From contig WUJK01000001.1 in assembly GCA_011317545.1 (NCBI GenBank), forward strand, positions 2,213,001 through 2,277,000: DNA of 64,000 nucleotides. Direction: 5' to 3'. The translations under genes were made by a program, and so were the position numbers. The notes beneath the pieces are model-generated. The model saw only the letters and a program-made list of their open reading frames with translations, had not been told where the DNA came from and made no database searches. Source of the stretch: Coniella vitis. Lineage: Eukaryota; Ascomycota; Sordariomycetes; Diaporthales; Schizoparmaceae. Positions 32,572-44,184 of the stretch are shown piece after piece. The stretch's first letter is position 1. Every line of letters begins with the position of its first letter.

Positions 32572-33674
32572 TGAGCGACAGATTGCAGTCAGTAAGGGGC
32601 TGTGTTTTGTACTGTATGTGGCTAAGCCAAGAGTGACTGTCTCGCAACTTTGAAGCGGTTGTTGAATGGGGACCAGCGTATGATCTGAGAAGCCAATGGG
32701 ATGAATTGTGAAAGCCAACTGTCGGGAAGCAAGGTGAATCGAGCCGTTGAGTTGGTCGTTTTGCGTGCAGACGTGAGTCAATCGGGTGGAGCTGGTCAAA
32801 GTAGCAGCGACTCGACGCAATGGGACGAAAGAAATTTTAGTATTTGGACCGCCAACACCAACTTGTCAGTGCAAGTACCAAGCGCACGCCTGGCACGCTA
32901 CTATGATAAACTCCAAAGCCCAAGCCACTGGATGCCTGGTAGGTAGGTAGTTGGGGAATTCCTGGACAAAGCAATTGTTGCCAGATGTGTTTTGCATTTG
33001 ATGCTGTTGGGAGTTCTGCTCCTTTCATATCCTGGCCCTCCATGTCAGACTGGCTTATTAGGAGAGAGGGAAAAGCCCATATGCACATGTGTCCCATAGT
33101 ATAGTAATCGCTATTACTTGAGAGGTTGCCAAGGTTGTTACTGTATGCATACTCTCAAATGCTACGGAATCCACTACTAAGTACTCCTTCTAGCTACATG
33201 CGAGCCTAGTTGGCAGCATGAGGACTCACTCGATGGCTTCTTCTCTGCCAACTTTGGGTGGGCACATGGCCATAGTCTTGCAGCCCTTGAAACCAAGTAC
33301 TATGCATAAGTTGTTGTGAGATGCTACTTTGGCAATTGGCCTTCAACATCCTTTTGTGCAGTGCGGAGGACTACATAGTATAGTACAGGTAGCCTTGGTA
33401 GCCTGAGGAAGATACCTAGATACCTAGGTACTTGCTTACTTCGTGGCCTGGGGCCATGCCGACCCCGGGACTCGAACCCCACCAAACATCCCTCAGCCAC
33501 CCCACGCCACTGCCGAAATCGCCCCTTCGAGATGTCGTCGCAGCTGCCTGTGTAACCCCACCCCCGCCTGGTAACTTTATTTCCTTCTCTACCAATGACC
33601 TGTCACGAACCACCATCAGTCACACGCCAGCGATGTTCTCTCCCATTGTTTCATCTCGTGGTTCATTTTGCGTA
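32572..33674. other. Aspartokinase upstream region and P450 3' region
   Basis: 1.1 kb with the aspartokinase promoter on its left and the P450 3' end on its right. It includes a TGAGTCA site (32774-32780), GGTAGGTAGGTAG at 32939-32951, and ACCTAGATACCTAGGTA at 33413-33429. A GTTCGAGTCCC word on the minus strand near 33470 resembles a tRNA T-arm but no tRNA folds around it. No gene is supported. Confidence 0.5.
32774..32780. promoter_or_regulatory. Gcn4/CPC1-type site TGAGTCA upstream of aspartokinase
   Basis: A perfect TGASTCA site about 203-209 bp upstream of the aspartokinase ATG. In yeast and Neurospora this element is bound by Gcn4/CPC1, and HOM3 is a general amino acid control target. 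Position and partner gene agree with that role; binding is inferred. Confidence 0.6.
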
Positions 33675-35559
33675 TCACGAAGCTTCTGTTTTTCTCGGCA
33701 TCAGATGCACGTTCAGCGCAGGCTTTTCCCACAGCGAATATATCCTTTGCCGAGGTAGCCAGTCCTGAGAGTCTTCGGACAAGGTGAGATCGAAGTTCCA
33801 CAGAATCCGGGCGAGAATGGTGCGCATCTCGACGTATGCGAGGCTGTTGGGATAAATCATCGTCAGTAGGCGATCCAGGCCGTGCCCGCGCTTCAACAAC
33901 GCCTATCAACTACTCACTTGCGACCTATACAATTTCTTGGCCCGACCTGAAATGGCTGAAAGATGTCCCGATCGTCTGTTGCGAATCTGGGGTCACCAAG
34001 CCAGCGTTCTGGGTGAAACTCCTCGGGCGCTGTAAAGAATTTCTCGTTATGGTAAAGAGCATAGTGATATAGGGACACAATTGTCTACAAGTGTTGCTGT
34101 CAATTCTCGTCTTCTCGCAATTCCAAAAACGGCGGCCCAATATCAGTTGGGGGGGGGGGGGGGCGGTGCAATGCGAAACTTACATCCTCTGCGACACGGT
34201 GTCCAGCAATTGTCCAGCCTCCCTTGGGGACTTCGCGAGGCAGTCCTATGGGCGCTGGGGGATACACACGCAGAGCTTCGTCCAGGCATGCCAGCATATA
34301 TTGCAGACTGCTCACCGACTGGAAACTGATTTCGTCCTCGCTGCTAAAAGCCGTGCGTACCTCGTGCGTCAGCTTAGCCAATGTCTCCGGGTTTTTGCAC
34401 AGCAAGTACGTGACGCCAGACAGCAACGTCGCCGTCGTCTCGGACCCCGCCGTAATTAAGAGACTACACGTCATGCGCAGCTGGTCCATGCTCATGGCTA
34501 TCGAGCCGTCTTCCTTGGCTCGGAGGAATCCCTCAATCAGGTCTGGCCGGTCCATGCCCATGTCGATGCGTTTGAGCAGTTTCTCTTGGGTCAGTCTCAA
34601 GTGCTCCTGGCGCTTCTGCTTGAGGCTTCGAGGTATTACCAGCATAATCAGATTCTTCAAGAATGGAAGGTGCCTGGCAGCCTGGCTATATGTTCCGAGC
34701 TTGATACCTGCGAAGATCATGGAGACCCAGGGGTGGTAGTGAGCCGTTTCGAGACATCCAAAGGATTCGCCGAAAGCCAAATCGCCTATGATGTCGAACG
34801 TGGTATAGTTGTACCCTTCGCATTGTCAACATTTGCGATCAATGCATCAAAATTCGCACAAGTTTGGAAGTTGTGGACTCGGCAGAAATGGAATGGAAAC
34901 AGGTGAAACGCACACTTGACCATGTCGAGCTTGCTGCTGCCCCCATGAGAATTCTCGCGAAGCCTCTCTATCAGCAAGTCGATGTAGCGCATGATGATGG
35001 GCTCCTGCGCCCGCATACTCTTCTCACTGAATCCGTGAGCCATTTGCCTTCTCATCTTGCCATGCTCCTCTCGTCTCGCGTTAATGAGAGACAGCGGTGC
35101 ATTTGTCATGCGATAGATTATTTGAGCCTTTTGCATTTCCGGCTCGCCCGCTGCTCGGTGGCCCATGATATCCTTCCATGCGCTCGCATCCGCAAAGACG
35201 AGCTCGTTGGGAGCGATCCGCACCACGCTGCCATACGTTTTGTGTAAATCCAAAATGGCAAAAGGGAGGCGCCCGGAAACAAGATGGATGCAGTAGGGCA
35301 CGCGGCTTGCGCGCCACGACAGAGGCCCCGGAAAGGAGCGCAACGGGTGGAAAAAGATATTGTATATGGAAGAGGAAATGATGTATCCGACTGCCTGTCC
35401 TCATATTTTCATGTCAGTAGGTCTTCCATTGTCTTTTGTGTTTCTTTTTATCTCGACTCCTTGACAACTAGTGTTTGATATATTGAGGTGAACACCTACA
35501 GCTACCAGAACAACCACGAGCAGCACACTGGGGCTGTACCCAAAAGTCCAAGTGGCCAT
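33675..35559 (-). CDS. Cytochrome P450 monooxygenase, microsomal type
   Basis: Five exons: 35559-35500, 35394-34914, 34815-34184, 34084-33918, 33843-33675, giving 502 aa, normal for a fungal P450. The N-terminus has a single membrane anchor (~11-30, LLVVVLVA then VGYIISS) followed by FFHPLRSFPGP. Conserved parts: WYNYTTFDIIGDLAFG, the I-helix AGSETT (303-308), ExxR (E360...R363), PERW (416-419) and heme loop FQVGPRNCIG with Cys443 as the heme ligand. It appears fully intact. The I-helix (SETTATLLSG) and overall layout resemble the fungal isotrichodermin C-15 hydroxylase-like group, but substrate cannot be read from sequence. Neighbours are primary-metabolism genes, so no biosynthetic cluster is indicated. 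Intron 3 carries a 15-base C run on the coding strand. Confidence 0.93.
34149..34163. repeat. G15 homopolymer in a P450 intron
   Basis: Fifteen G on the plus strand (C on the coding strand), 20 nt after the donor of P450 intron 3 (34183-34085). Length may be uncertain. Confidence 0.9.
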
Positions 35560-37541
35560 ATTGGCTGATTTTGCAGAATATGCCTCGTTACCACGACAAC
35601 AGTGACGTTTCCGTGAGGTGACAAAATGTTGCAAAGCCCACTGGTGTATTGCTACCACACTATATATGTAAGTTCATGACTAGCTACTGGCCAAGTCGAA
35701 AGCGCAGACGTTAAGGAGCCCCGGAATCCGGAATCACTTGTGAAACCCGTCCCCTCCTAAACTGTGCCACTCCTTCAGGATTGAATAGTTATGGATACCG
35801 TTGACCTCGTTCCTCTCCAACATATGTTGTTAAGTATCTCGTGTACCTTTCTACAAGTGTTATGTTGTACCAGTGTCTCGTACTGGACCGTCTGACGATC
35901 TGCAGGCTTAGACTTAATTACATGCACATTGCAGGACAACAACACGCGATGATCCGAGCACGGAAACGGCATAAATATGTGGCTGCCTTTTTCCCCCGGC
36001 GTTGCTGAATCCCGTACCAGAAGGATCTCAGGTGTTGTTCTCCGAGTTGATCACCTGTTTCCTGTTTTCTGGGTGCTACGGTGTTTGCACTGCCTGAGTG
36101 GTCCATCACGTATTCACGATGTGACTCTTTCTTGATTAACCTTGGCTTGCCTTCTGACTGTCTGTATTGACAGTTTGGCGGTCCATGATCTATCAATATC
36201 TTCTTTCCAACTTGTACTTACTAGTATTAAACTCCTGCCTAATGAAGAGAAGAAATGAAAAAGAGAAAAGGGTCCATAAATATAGCCACTGAAAGATGAA
36301 CATCTACAGCATCAACCAACTAATGTGACAGGTATCATAGTCCTGAGTGGAAAACGACAACTCATAGTACTCCGGTAATCCGGCACTCACTGTACCATAC
36401 TTTGGTACACCTCCCACATTCCATCCTCTTTTAGCCCACGGAAACGGCATTACTCCATACACACAAGTCATACGGAGCAAAGTTAACCCCCTCCTTCCCC
36501 CTTTTCTTCCGACCCGCGGAGCAAGCGCATGTTGTGCATTCTGATCTCTCTTTCCCCTCTCCAAAACCGTGGGCATTTAATTTTCCAGAAAGGGTATCAA
36601 AAATTCTGTTTCGAATTTTATTAATTCCCGTCAATACGATTGTATCTCCCAGTTGCATATGTAGTATGCTCTTTTATGCTCTTGTTCTTCGCAGATCCCG
36701 TGTATAGGTAGGTACGTAGAATACAACGCAAGTAACCGTCCTTGTGTGTAAAAGAGACAGCGACGAGGGCCGCGGATGGTTTTTCAACAGCCCAACTCAC
36801 GCAAATCCTATACAAAGAAGCCTCAAATGGGCATAACCTTCCTGTGACATGTCTAATAATTCCCCCTGTGACTTATTTTGACCAAGCCACAGCTTATGAT
36901 AGGAGGAGAAAAAAAAAGGGGGGGGATGGAAATGGACAAGTCGTTTCGAACAACAACAAAAATGGTCGGAAGCTGACACAAAGGCGGGCGGGCGGCTGAT
37001 ATGCTTGCGTATCTGCTGCGACTAATGCAAAGTCATCATGGTCAGCGTTCGTATATCTACAAATAAGGAGTTTTACATTGTAGCAGTATATTAGAACATG
37101 ATCACTAATATTGTGTTTCCCTGAACAACATACAGCACTCGACACTGCTGGGAAAAACGAAAAAAGTGTCATCTTGATGTCTTTGAGGGTGATAGGACTT
37201 CGGAGTAAAAGAAAAAATGTAGAAGACGCCATGTAACGCTGCTGCAGGAACAGAGAAGCGCGAAAGATAAAGGGAGCAAACACGAGATCACAGTCAGGGC
37301 CGGGGAAGGCTTTCATGTATGCAATATATATTGAGTTGTGATATAGTAATTAACAAGTGAAAAATGTGACATCTAACTTTCCATTTATTCATCCGTCCAG
37401 CATTCGAGGTTCTGCGATTTACAATACCCCGAATCTCCGACTAATGCTCAGCGACACGGCTAGAGGAACCAGCTGCATTGCTCGAACATGCTAGACGGAT
37501 TATAGACGCCTCCTTTGGGGCCATATTCGTATGGACAGAGC
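35560..37541. other. Intergenic, P450 upstream / ABC transporter 3' side
   Basis: About 2 kb without a supported gene. Open frames are short and mutually overlapping. Present are a TATAGGTAGGTACGTAG word at 36703-36719 and an A/G run near 36906-36926. The left part should include the P450 promoter. Confidence 0.5.
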
Positions 37542-39968
37542 TTATTCCTGAATCTTCACTGTCTCCTCCTTGACCTCTTCTGGACTTTGTTCTATATCAT
37601 CATGTTCCAGGTCGTCCTCGATTTCCTCACCCTGCGTGACGTGTGGTGTGAGCCGTTGGGCAGGAGGAACATCACCACCGCTCATCTGCCACTCCATCAA
37701 CTTGCTAAATGCGCTCTCTGGATTGGCGCTTAGCTCTGTGTAACTTCCAATCTCGGCGACGGTGCCCTCGCTCGAGAGAACAATGAGCTGGTCAGAGCGC
37801 TTGATAGTGGACAGCCGGTGTGCGATCGAGATGGTTGTGCTGCGACCTTCGAGGAGCTTGGCCAATGCAGAGTTGACGAGAGTCTCAGACTCGGCGTCCA
37901 AGGCACTTGTTGCCTCGTCGAGGATGAGGATATCAGGGTCCTTGAGCAATGCTCGGGCAATGGCGATACGCTGCTTCTGTCCACCAGAAAGTTGAGCTCC
38001 GCGAGCGCCAACTTGCGTTTCAAGACCTTCGGGGAAGTCGCTGATGAAACCACAATTGGCCTTTTTGGCTGCTGCAATGACCTCTGATCGAGAGGCGTCT
38101 GGGCGACCATAGGCAATGTTTTCTGCAATTGTGCCCGAAAAGAGCACAGGCTCCTGGGCAACCATACCAATACGGCGTCGAAGTGACTTGACATTCATGT
38201 CCTTGATGTCTACTCCGTTAATAGTTATGGTACCCTGGGTAGGATTGTAGAAGCGCAAGAGTAGAGAAGCAACAGTTGACTTGCCACCACCGGATGGCCC
38301 CACAATGCAGACATTGCTACCAGACGGTATTTCGAAATCCAAATTGTTGAAGATGGAGACAGCCGGTCGTGTCGGATAGGCAAAGCTAACACTGGTAAAT
38401 CGAATAGGACCTTGAGCAGAAGTGACCTTCTTGCCGACTGTGGCGGGAATAGTGGGATGTCTGTCTTGTAGCTCAAACAGTCGTGATGCGGCACCCACAC
38501 CCTTCATAAGCTCAGAGTAAAAGCCAGAGACGCCAAAAAGACTGGAGCCGGCAAAGACTGTGTACATCATGAACGAAGTTAGGTCACCCATGGTCATGGC
38601 TCCGGAACGGACCAAGTTGCCTCCAACAATGAGAAGTGCCAGGATTGTCATGTTTCCTGCCCAGCCGGTCGATCCGAAGAAAGTAGCGGCTATTATCGAC
38701 TCTTTCCGTCCCAGTTCAAAGATTTTCCGCACTTGCTTGTTGTAACGACTGACTTCTTGGATCTCGCCAGCAAAAGCCTGGCTAGTCTTGATGTTGCCAA
38801 GGCGTTCCTCAGCAATCTTGGTGAGTGTGCCGAGATTCTTCTGGATTTGCCGGCTGATGTTGCGAATGAAACGGCCATAGAAAAAGGCGCCGATGGCGAT
38901 TGGCGGGAACATCAAGAGGATAACAGAGGTCAACTTGGGGCTCAACCAAGCCATAGCCGCAAACCCGGTCGCGCCACTAACAATAGCTCTCAGACCATCT
39001 GAGATGTTTTGAGTGATGCTCTTGCCGACAATGACCGTATCCGAGCTAAGCCGTGAAATCAAGTCACCGACTCTGTTGGCATCGAAGAATTCGGCGTCCT
39101 GGACATACGTTCGGCGGTAAAGCTGAGATCTCAACCTGGAAACAACCCGTTCACCAACGATGCGAAGCAGGACAACCCGGCCAAAGTTCGCACAGGCACC
39201 CAGAGTCATGAATGCTGCAAACCCCATGAAGAACTGGTTGAGCGTCAAGCCAAACAGCGTGGTCTCGTCCTTGCTCGAGGTAGCAATATCCAGGATTCGG
39301 CCGACTGAGAATGGAATCGACATGGTCACCGCAGAGGAGAGGAGCAGGAAGACAAACGAGATGCTAAGCCATCTGACTTCTGGTCGGGCAATCTTGATGA
39401 GTCGGACGATCTCGGCCCAACCGCCCTTGCCCGAGCTTTTGCCATCTTTTGATAGTCGCGCGCTCATGTTGATTTGCGCCGCCTTCTTGGCGCGTTCGCT
39501 CTGTTTGAAACCATATTCCTGCGTGTCGTCCTCTTGTTGTGGGTTCTGTTCATTCTCTTCTTTCTGGCCAGTCTGCTTGGCTTCTGCGACTACAGATCCT
39601 GTCTTGGACGGAGTTGCGTCTTGTCGAAGGCGCGCAGTTGTCGAGAGCGGTCGAGTTATGTACCTTAAGGACACTCCGTGTTGCCTTGTGGTGGGTTGCA
39701 TTGCCTTTGCGATCACTTGATGGATTATACCGGCGGATGGCTGTGTTTTACACCTCGGGATGAGTCGGAACATAGAGAAATGGTGTGTAGCCGCTGTAGT
39801 AGAGATGAGTCGTTTCGGGAAAAGGGTCGACAATTTGGCTTGCAAGATCTCTGGCGTGCGAGGCCCGCCAGCCGCGAGTCCCAGTCCGCAGCTGGAAGAG
39901 CCACAGCTCCATGATGGGAGCAGCGGGAGCGCGCCGTGAACTCGGCGCGCGGCTGCCCCCGACGCCAT
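37542..39968 (-). CDS. MDL1: Mitochondrial ABC transporter, MDL1/ABCB10 type half-transporter
   Basis: Single exon, 808 aa. MDL1-type proteins are inner-membrane half-transporters, matrix ATPase side, linked to peptide export and stress resistance. The first ~170 residues are Arg/Ser/Thr-rich, few acids, with a likely targeting sequence. The transmembrane domain spans ~190-480 with the family signatures ERVVSRLRSQLYRRTYVQDAEF-like sequence (coupling helix, ~273-295) and GDLISRLSSDT (301-311). The nucleotide-binding domain is intact: Walker A GPSGGGKST (557-565), Q-loop near 605, signature LSGGQ (660-664), Walker B ILILDE (680-685) and the SIAHR H-loop. MDL1 and MDL2 are hard to tell apart in filamentous fungi, so the symbol is tentative. 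The C-terminal ~60 residues are acidic. Confidence 0.9.
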   Translation of the reverse strand: MASGAAARRVHGALPLLPSWSCGSSSCGLGLAAGGPRTPEILQAKLSTLFPKRLISTTAATHHFSMFRLIPRCKTQPSAGIIHQVIAKAMQPTTRQHGVSLRYITRPLSTTARLRQDATPSKTGSVVAEAKQTGQKEENEQNPQQEDDTQEYGFKQSERAKKAAQINMSARLSKDGKSSGKGGWAEIVRLIKIARPEVRWLSISFVFLLLSSAVTMSIPFSVGRILDIATSSKDETTLFGLTLNQFFMGFAAFMTLGACANFGRVVLLRIVGERVVSRLRSQLYRRTYVQDAEFFDANRVGDLISRLSSDTVIVGKSITQNISDGLRAIVSGATGFAAMAWLSPKLTSVILLMFPPIAIGAFFYGRFIRNISRQIQKNLGTLTKIAEERLGNIKTSQAFAGEIQEVSRYNKQVRKIFELGRKESIIAATFFGSTGWAGNMTILALLIVGGNLVRSGAMTMGDLTSFMMYTVFAGSSLFGVSGFYSELMKGVGAASRLFELQDRHPTIPATVGKKVTSAQGPIRFTSVSFAYPTRPAVSIFNNLDFEIPSGSNVCIVGPSGGGKSTVASLLLRFYNPTQGTITINGVDIKDMNVKSLRRRIGMVAQEPVLFSGTIAENIAYGRPDASRSEVIAAAKKANCGFISDFPEGLETQVGARGAQLSGGQKQRIAIARALLKDPDILILDEATSALDAESETLVNSALAKLLEGRSTTISIAHRLSTIKRSDQLIVLSSEGTVAEIGSYTELSANPESAFSKLMEWQMSGGDVPPAQRLTPHVTQGEEIEDDLEHDDIEQSPEEVKEETVKIQE

Positions 39969-40959
39969 GATGGGTGCGCGAAGGGGATGGAGAAGATAGA
40001 GGACTACCTATGAATAGCCGTTGCAGTCTGGTACCTCATGGTCGCCAAGTTGTTGGAGGCAAGATGTGTGTGGCCACAAGCAACAAGAAGATGAGGAAGT
40101 CGGAAAAGTGAAGCGACGCGGTATGGTTGGACGTTCGTCATCGAGAGTTGGTGGGCTAGGTGGGTCTTGCTCTCAGCCGCTAACGGATTCCCTGCAAGGG
40201 ACATGGGCAGCCTGGAACTCCACTAGCACTCACACGCGCTGCGCGGCTTCGCCATTGGCCATCCAAGCACGTCAACGACCGAGACAGACCGAGAACCAGC
40301 TCCTAGATTTGTTGCACACAATGCTAACTCAATTCCTCAGCGTACCGCTGCTTGCTATGTATGAAGAAATACACATTCTGCTCATCATCTGGATTGTGAT
40401 TGGGGCAAGCTTGTGCGGCCCATTGACGAACGTCCTGGATAGGCGTTCATATTTTCAGGCATGCGCCACGATGATGTGACCACGAGAAAGGTGACTTGGA
40501 GAACATGCGCAGCATTGAAATTGACTCTATTAATATTTATGCATCGACAAAGGCCCTCATTTAGGCTTGAGTCGTGAACAGCACAGCTTACAGGTCCAAA
40601 GGACCTCACGAAAGCTGGCAAGATGTAAGAAGAGCATAGCACAACGGCTTACAGCGCTCCAAGTCCATCTCCATTATCGTGTCATGAGAAGAAGACTGTC
40701 CCAGTCATGCGTATTGGTATGCATTTTAGCTGGTAAATTGGGCTCGATAACCGAGATAGCTCTCATCTTTGCGTCTGGTGAACTGCCTTTCTCCACATGT
40801 GAGGTTCAAAAACTCGATAAAGCGCAGCCGCGCCTCAGTATCAGAGTGACATCAGGAATGAAGATGATCTCAAGTACTTGAACTGCGATCCCTTTGAGTA
40901 AATATCTTGACAACCAGGTTGATAGCTCTATCCTATATGTCTGCTCCAGCTGGAACAGA
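39969..40959. other. Intergenic, ABC transporter upstream / RTT103 3' side
   Basis: About 1 kb. It should contain the ABC transporter promoter and the RTT103 3' untranslated region. No coding signal is convincing. Confidence 0.5.
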
Positions 40960-42350
40960 TCACTCTTGTATCATTTCGTCGATATTGGGATCCATTGCAT
41001 CACCAAGATCCGGAACCTCGTTGTTGTCGATCTTGCGCTTTTTGTTCTGTCCATTTGTTGACACAGGCACAGCTGAATATTGAGAAGCCAGATGAGACAA
41101 AGCCTCAAGTCCGGTGGGCTGGGCCTGAGGAAAAGTGGAGGGCGCTGGAGCAGGCTCGAATTCGGGCTCTGCAGGTTCTGGTTCGTAAAAATCAGGCTCA
41201 TCAGAGGCAGGCGGGGGAGTCAAGGCCTCAACTTCTGGTCTGTCGGGCTCCGGCACAGGACTGGCGGACTTAAGGTCAGAGTTAGCCGAGCCCTGATCCG
41301 CCAGGCCGCGCATAATGGCCATTTCCACATCTTGCTTCTTCTGGTCGATCTCGGATTTTCTCGCCGTAAGCTGGGCAAGCTGCGTCTCTTCCCCCTCCAA
41401 GCTCGTCTTGTTAGCCTCAAGGAGTTTCTCTAGAGCGCCCACCAGCTCTTTCCGGGCCTTGACACACTCTGCGACCGCCCCCTCAGCGGTGGCCAAAGAT
41501 TTGAGCAGACCATTCAGACGCGCTGCGTAGACTGGAGCTGAAGGAGTCGGCTGGTTGGGGTCGGTGTTCTTCAGGTACTCCTGGTCAGCTGCACTCGTCT
41601 TTGTCTTGATTGACAAGGCCAACTTGGACACGGACGAAGCTGGGGCAAGCAGAGGTGCCAATTCGGCTGGTACAGAGGGACCGCCGCCTATCGTAGCATT
41701 GCTCACGCCGCTTTTGCCAGTACCTCTGACTTTGTCCAGATCTAGAGTGCATGTCAGCAATTGAACGCAGCGTGGCGTGATTGAAAAACAGACATACCGT
41801 CAATGCGAGCTTCAATAGCGCTCTGGATTGGTCCTTCGAAGACGGAGCGATCTCTCCAGACCTCGACTACACGACGGACCTTATTCTGTACATCAGGGGT
41901 GGCTCCCTTGTACGCTACGGCAACCGCCTCCGCCACTATAGGAGAGAATGCCAAAGGAAAATCGTTCTTGTGGCGAGCCTTGGACTGCTGAACAACCTCT
42001 ACATCGAGTATGTGTTAGGCGCTTCCGATATGCTTGGCCTGGCTAGGAGCAAGAGACGGCAAAACGTACCATTGCTGAGGTAGATCAAATTCAAGCGCCT
42101 AGTACTGGGCGACTCCTTTAGCTTTTGAAACCATATCTCAACTGTTCGGTCTGCGTGACGTCTGCACATCATATTATATCAGTTTCCCCCCCGTCACAGA
42201 GTTTGGAAGCTAGAAAGGGAGCTTGTGAGCCAGCCGGCCCGGATTCTCTTACCTGTGGAACATGATCCATTGGGCGGCGGTGGCAATGCTGTCGTGACTT
42301 TCATTCAATGCCGACAGGCGTGCCAGAACAGCGTCGTCATTGTAAGCCAT
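40960..42350 (-). CDS. RTT103: RTT103-like CTD-interacting transcription termination factor
   Basis: Four exons: 42350-42253, 42161-42070, 41998-41798, 41741-40960, giving 390 aa with phases 2,1,1. Rtt103 binds the Ser2-phosphorylated RNA polymerase II CTD and recruits the Rat1 exonuclease for termination. Residues ~1-130 are a CID (RPR) domain: AVLARLSALNESHDSIATAA, then ADRTVEIWFQKLKESPSTRRLNLIYLSNEV (split by introns) and FSPIVAEAVAVAY...KVRRVVEVWRDR. A coiled-coil segment follows at ~200-260 (RKELVGALEKLLEANKTSLEGEE). The tail is Pro/Glu-rich with an NLS-like KKRKI. The start is the ATG before AYNDDAVL, and the frame closes just upstream. It is divergent from the clathrin light chain gene. 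Confidence 0.92.
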
Positions 42351-43199
42351 TTTGATACGATTTCGAGGTTGCGGTATTTGGTGTTTGGTGCTGAGGTGTT
42401 GACTTGTTGGCTCGATATGTCTTCGGTTCCGGATTTGAGATGACAGTCCAGCCAGGCGTTGAGCCACCGAGCCACCGGGAACAGTTTGATGGAAGTGAGG
42501 TTCGCAGCGACGCTCTTTATAAGACTCCCTTATACTGGTTGGCACAGGATCGTCGTGGGGCGGTTGGGCGGTGATGATTCTTTGGAGGATGAATAAACAC
42601 TTGGTTACGATTGGGAGCAAGGTGTCCCTGCCGTTTCCTTGTCTTTATGCCAGCTTTTGGGAAGCTTGCAATCTCTGGACCGAGGAGACAGTCACGTGAG
42701 GGCGGAAACTCTAGCCTAATTTAAGGTCGCTGGGGATGTGTGATAATGCAAATCCTCCAATTGTGGCAGCCTTCCAGGATTCCCAGACGATGTTTGAGGT
42801 GAAGAAGGAGAAAGTGAATGTTGCTATATGTTCGGCTTGGTAGCAGTCAACAAACACTTTATTGCAGGTGGGCCTGACAGGTCCAGGCCTCGCTATTCCG
42901 TAAATGGAATGGTCGGCATCTCGCAGGAGGACCCAGAGGCATAGCAGCACTGGCAGCATCCAAGCCGCAGCAGCCCACCCCCCCCCCCTGACAGCCAGAC
43001 CTAATGCCAACTATGGCGCTGCGAGACATGTGCAGCAGCATACGGATACGTCGTTTACGTCCCATTTAACCTACATCCCTCAACTTCCACGCCGCCTGCC
43101 CTCAATATTTCCAGCTTCAATAGCAAGACTGACTATTGCTTCACCCTCCCTCGTCTCAGGAATACATTCACAGACGTCATTCTTCACTGACTTGGCAAA
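42351..43199. promoter_or_regulatory. Divergent promoter, RTT103 / clathrin light chain
   Basis: 849 bp between divergent starts. A C11 run lies at 42978-42988 and a pyrimidine-rich leader precedes the clathrin ATG. No specific site is assigned. Confidence 0.45.
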
Positions 43200-44184
43200 A
43201 TGGCGGACCGTTTCCCGTCCTTGGAGGACTTCGATTCTGGAGGTACGCCCATGCTAGTTCGCAATGACCAAGTTCCCCTGGGTTGGGTTACAAGATGATT
43301 TTGTTGACCTTTCCATCGCTGCGCAGCCCAAACAGACATCCAGGATCCATCTGCCGACCCTTCTGCCGACGATTTTCTTGCGCGTGAGAAGGCCCTACTT
43401 GGCGACGATGCAGACAAGTTCGCGACTGCTGAAGATGGCATTGCATTCGAGACCGGCGACGATGACTTGCTGGGAGGTGGTGGTGGCGGCGACAACGCAG
43501 ACTTTGAGCAAGCTTTCCCCGACATCTCGAGCCCTAACCAGGTGCGTTACTATCTCATAACGTCTCTCCAAAGCTCCTGTGCCGCGAAAACAATGGCGAG
43601 AATGCTTCCAGAAAGCGAACGAGCCTTTTAGCATCTTACCCCGACCAATATTCTACTAGAAATACTCATCAATGATCTGTGCTCCTGCCACACATGTTGG
43701 ATTCTAATTTGTCTACACAACAATATAGGCAGACACACCTGGAGGCGCCATTACTAGCACTGGCCCATCCGTCAACTACAATTCTGGCTACTCAGCTTAT
43801 GTGGAGGAGGAGCAGGAGCCCGATGTGATCAAGGAGTGGCGCGCCAAGCGCGACGAGAGCAACGCCAAGCGGGCAGAGCAGTTTGCACGACAGCGTGAGG
43901 AGACAATCGCCGAGGCGCAGCGCAACATTGACGACTTCTACGAGAACTACAACAACAAGAAGGACAAGTCCATTGCAGCCACCCGCAAGGACGCAGAGCA
44001 ATTCTTGGCTTCGCGCGAGGACACTACCTCGGGTGGCACTTCCTGGGAACGTATCTCCAAAATTGTGGATGTCAGCGGCAAGGGTGCCAAGGGCGGTGCT
44101 GCAGGCTCTGGCAAGGAGCGCTTCCGTGAGCTGCTGATGAGCTTGCGCAAGGACGAGAAGGCGCCTGGTGCCACCGGCTACTAG
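43200..44184 (+). CDS. CLC1: Clathrin light chain
   Basis: Three exons, 43200-43242, 43327-43541 and 43729-44184, give 237 aa with phases 1 and 0. Clathrin light chains bind the heavy-chain hub and control triskelion assembly on trans-Golgi and endocytic coats. The N-terminus is acidic with a Gly run (LLGGGGGGD). The heavy-chain-binding helix starts at VIKEWRAKRDESNAKRAEQF and continues as a coiled coil through AEAQRNIDDFYENYNNKKD. The C-terminus has TSWERISKIVDVS and KERFRELLMSLRKDEKAPGA, the conserved fungal tail. AP-1 gamma lies 13 kb downstream and works on the same coats, but this is probably chance clustering. Confidence 0.95.

Noticed and set aside
33440..33480. tRNA-like T-arm (GTTCGAGTCCC, minus strand)
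   Set aside because: The five-pair T-stem is not complete and no acceptor, D- or anticodon arm can be drawn around it.
33675..35559. P450 as part of a secondary-metabolite cluster
   Set aside because: No polyketide synthase, peptide synthetase, terpene cyclase, transporter or cluster regulator lies nearby; flanking genes are primary metabolism and a mitochondrial transporter.
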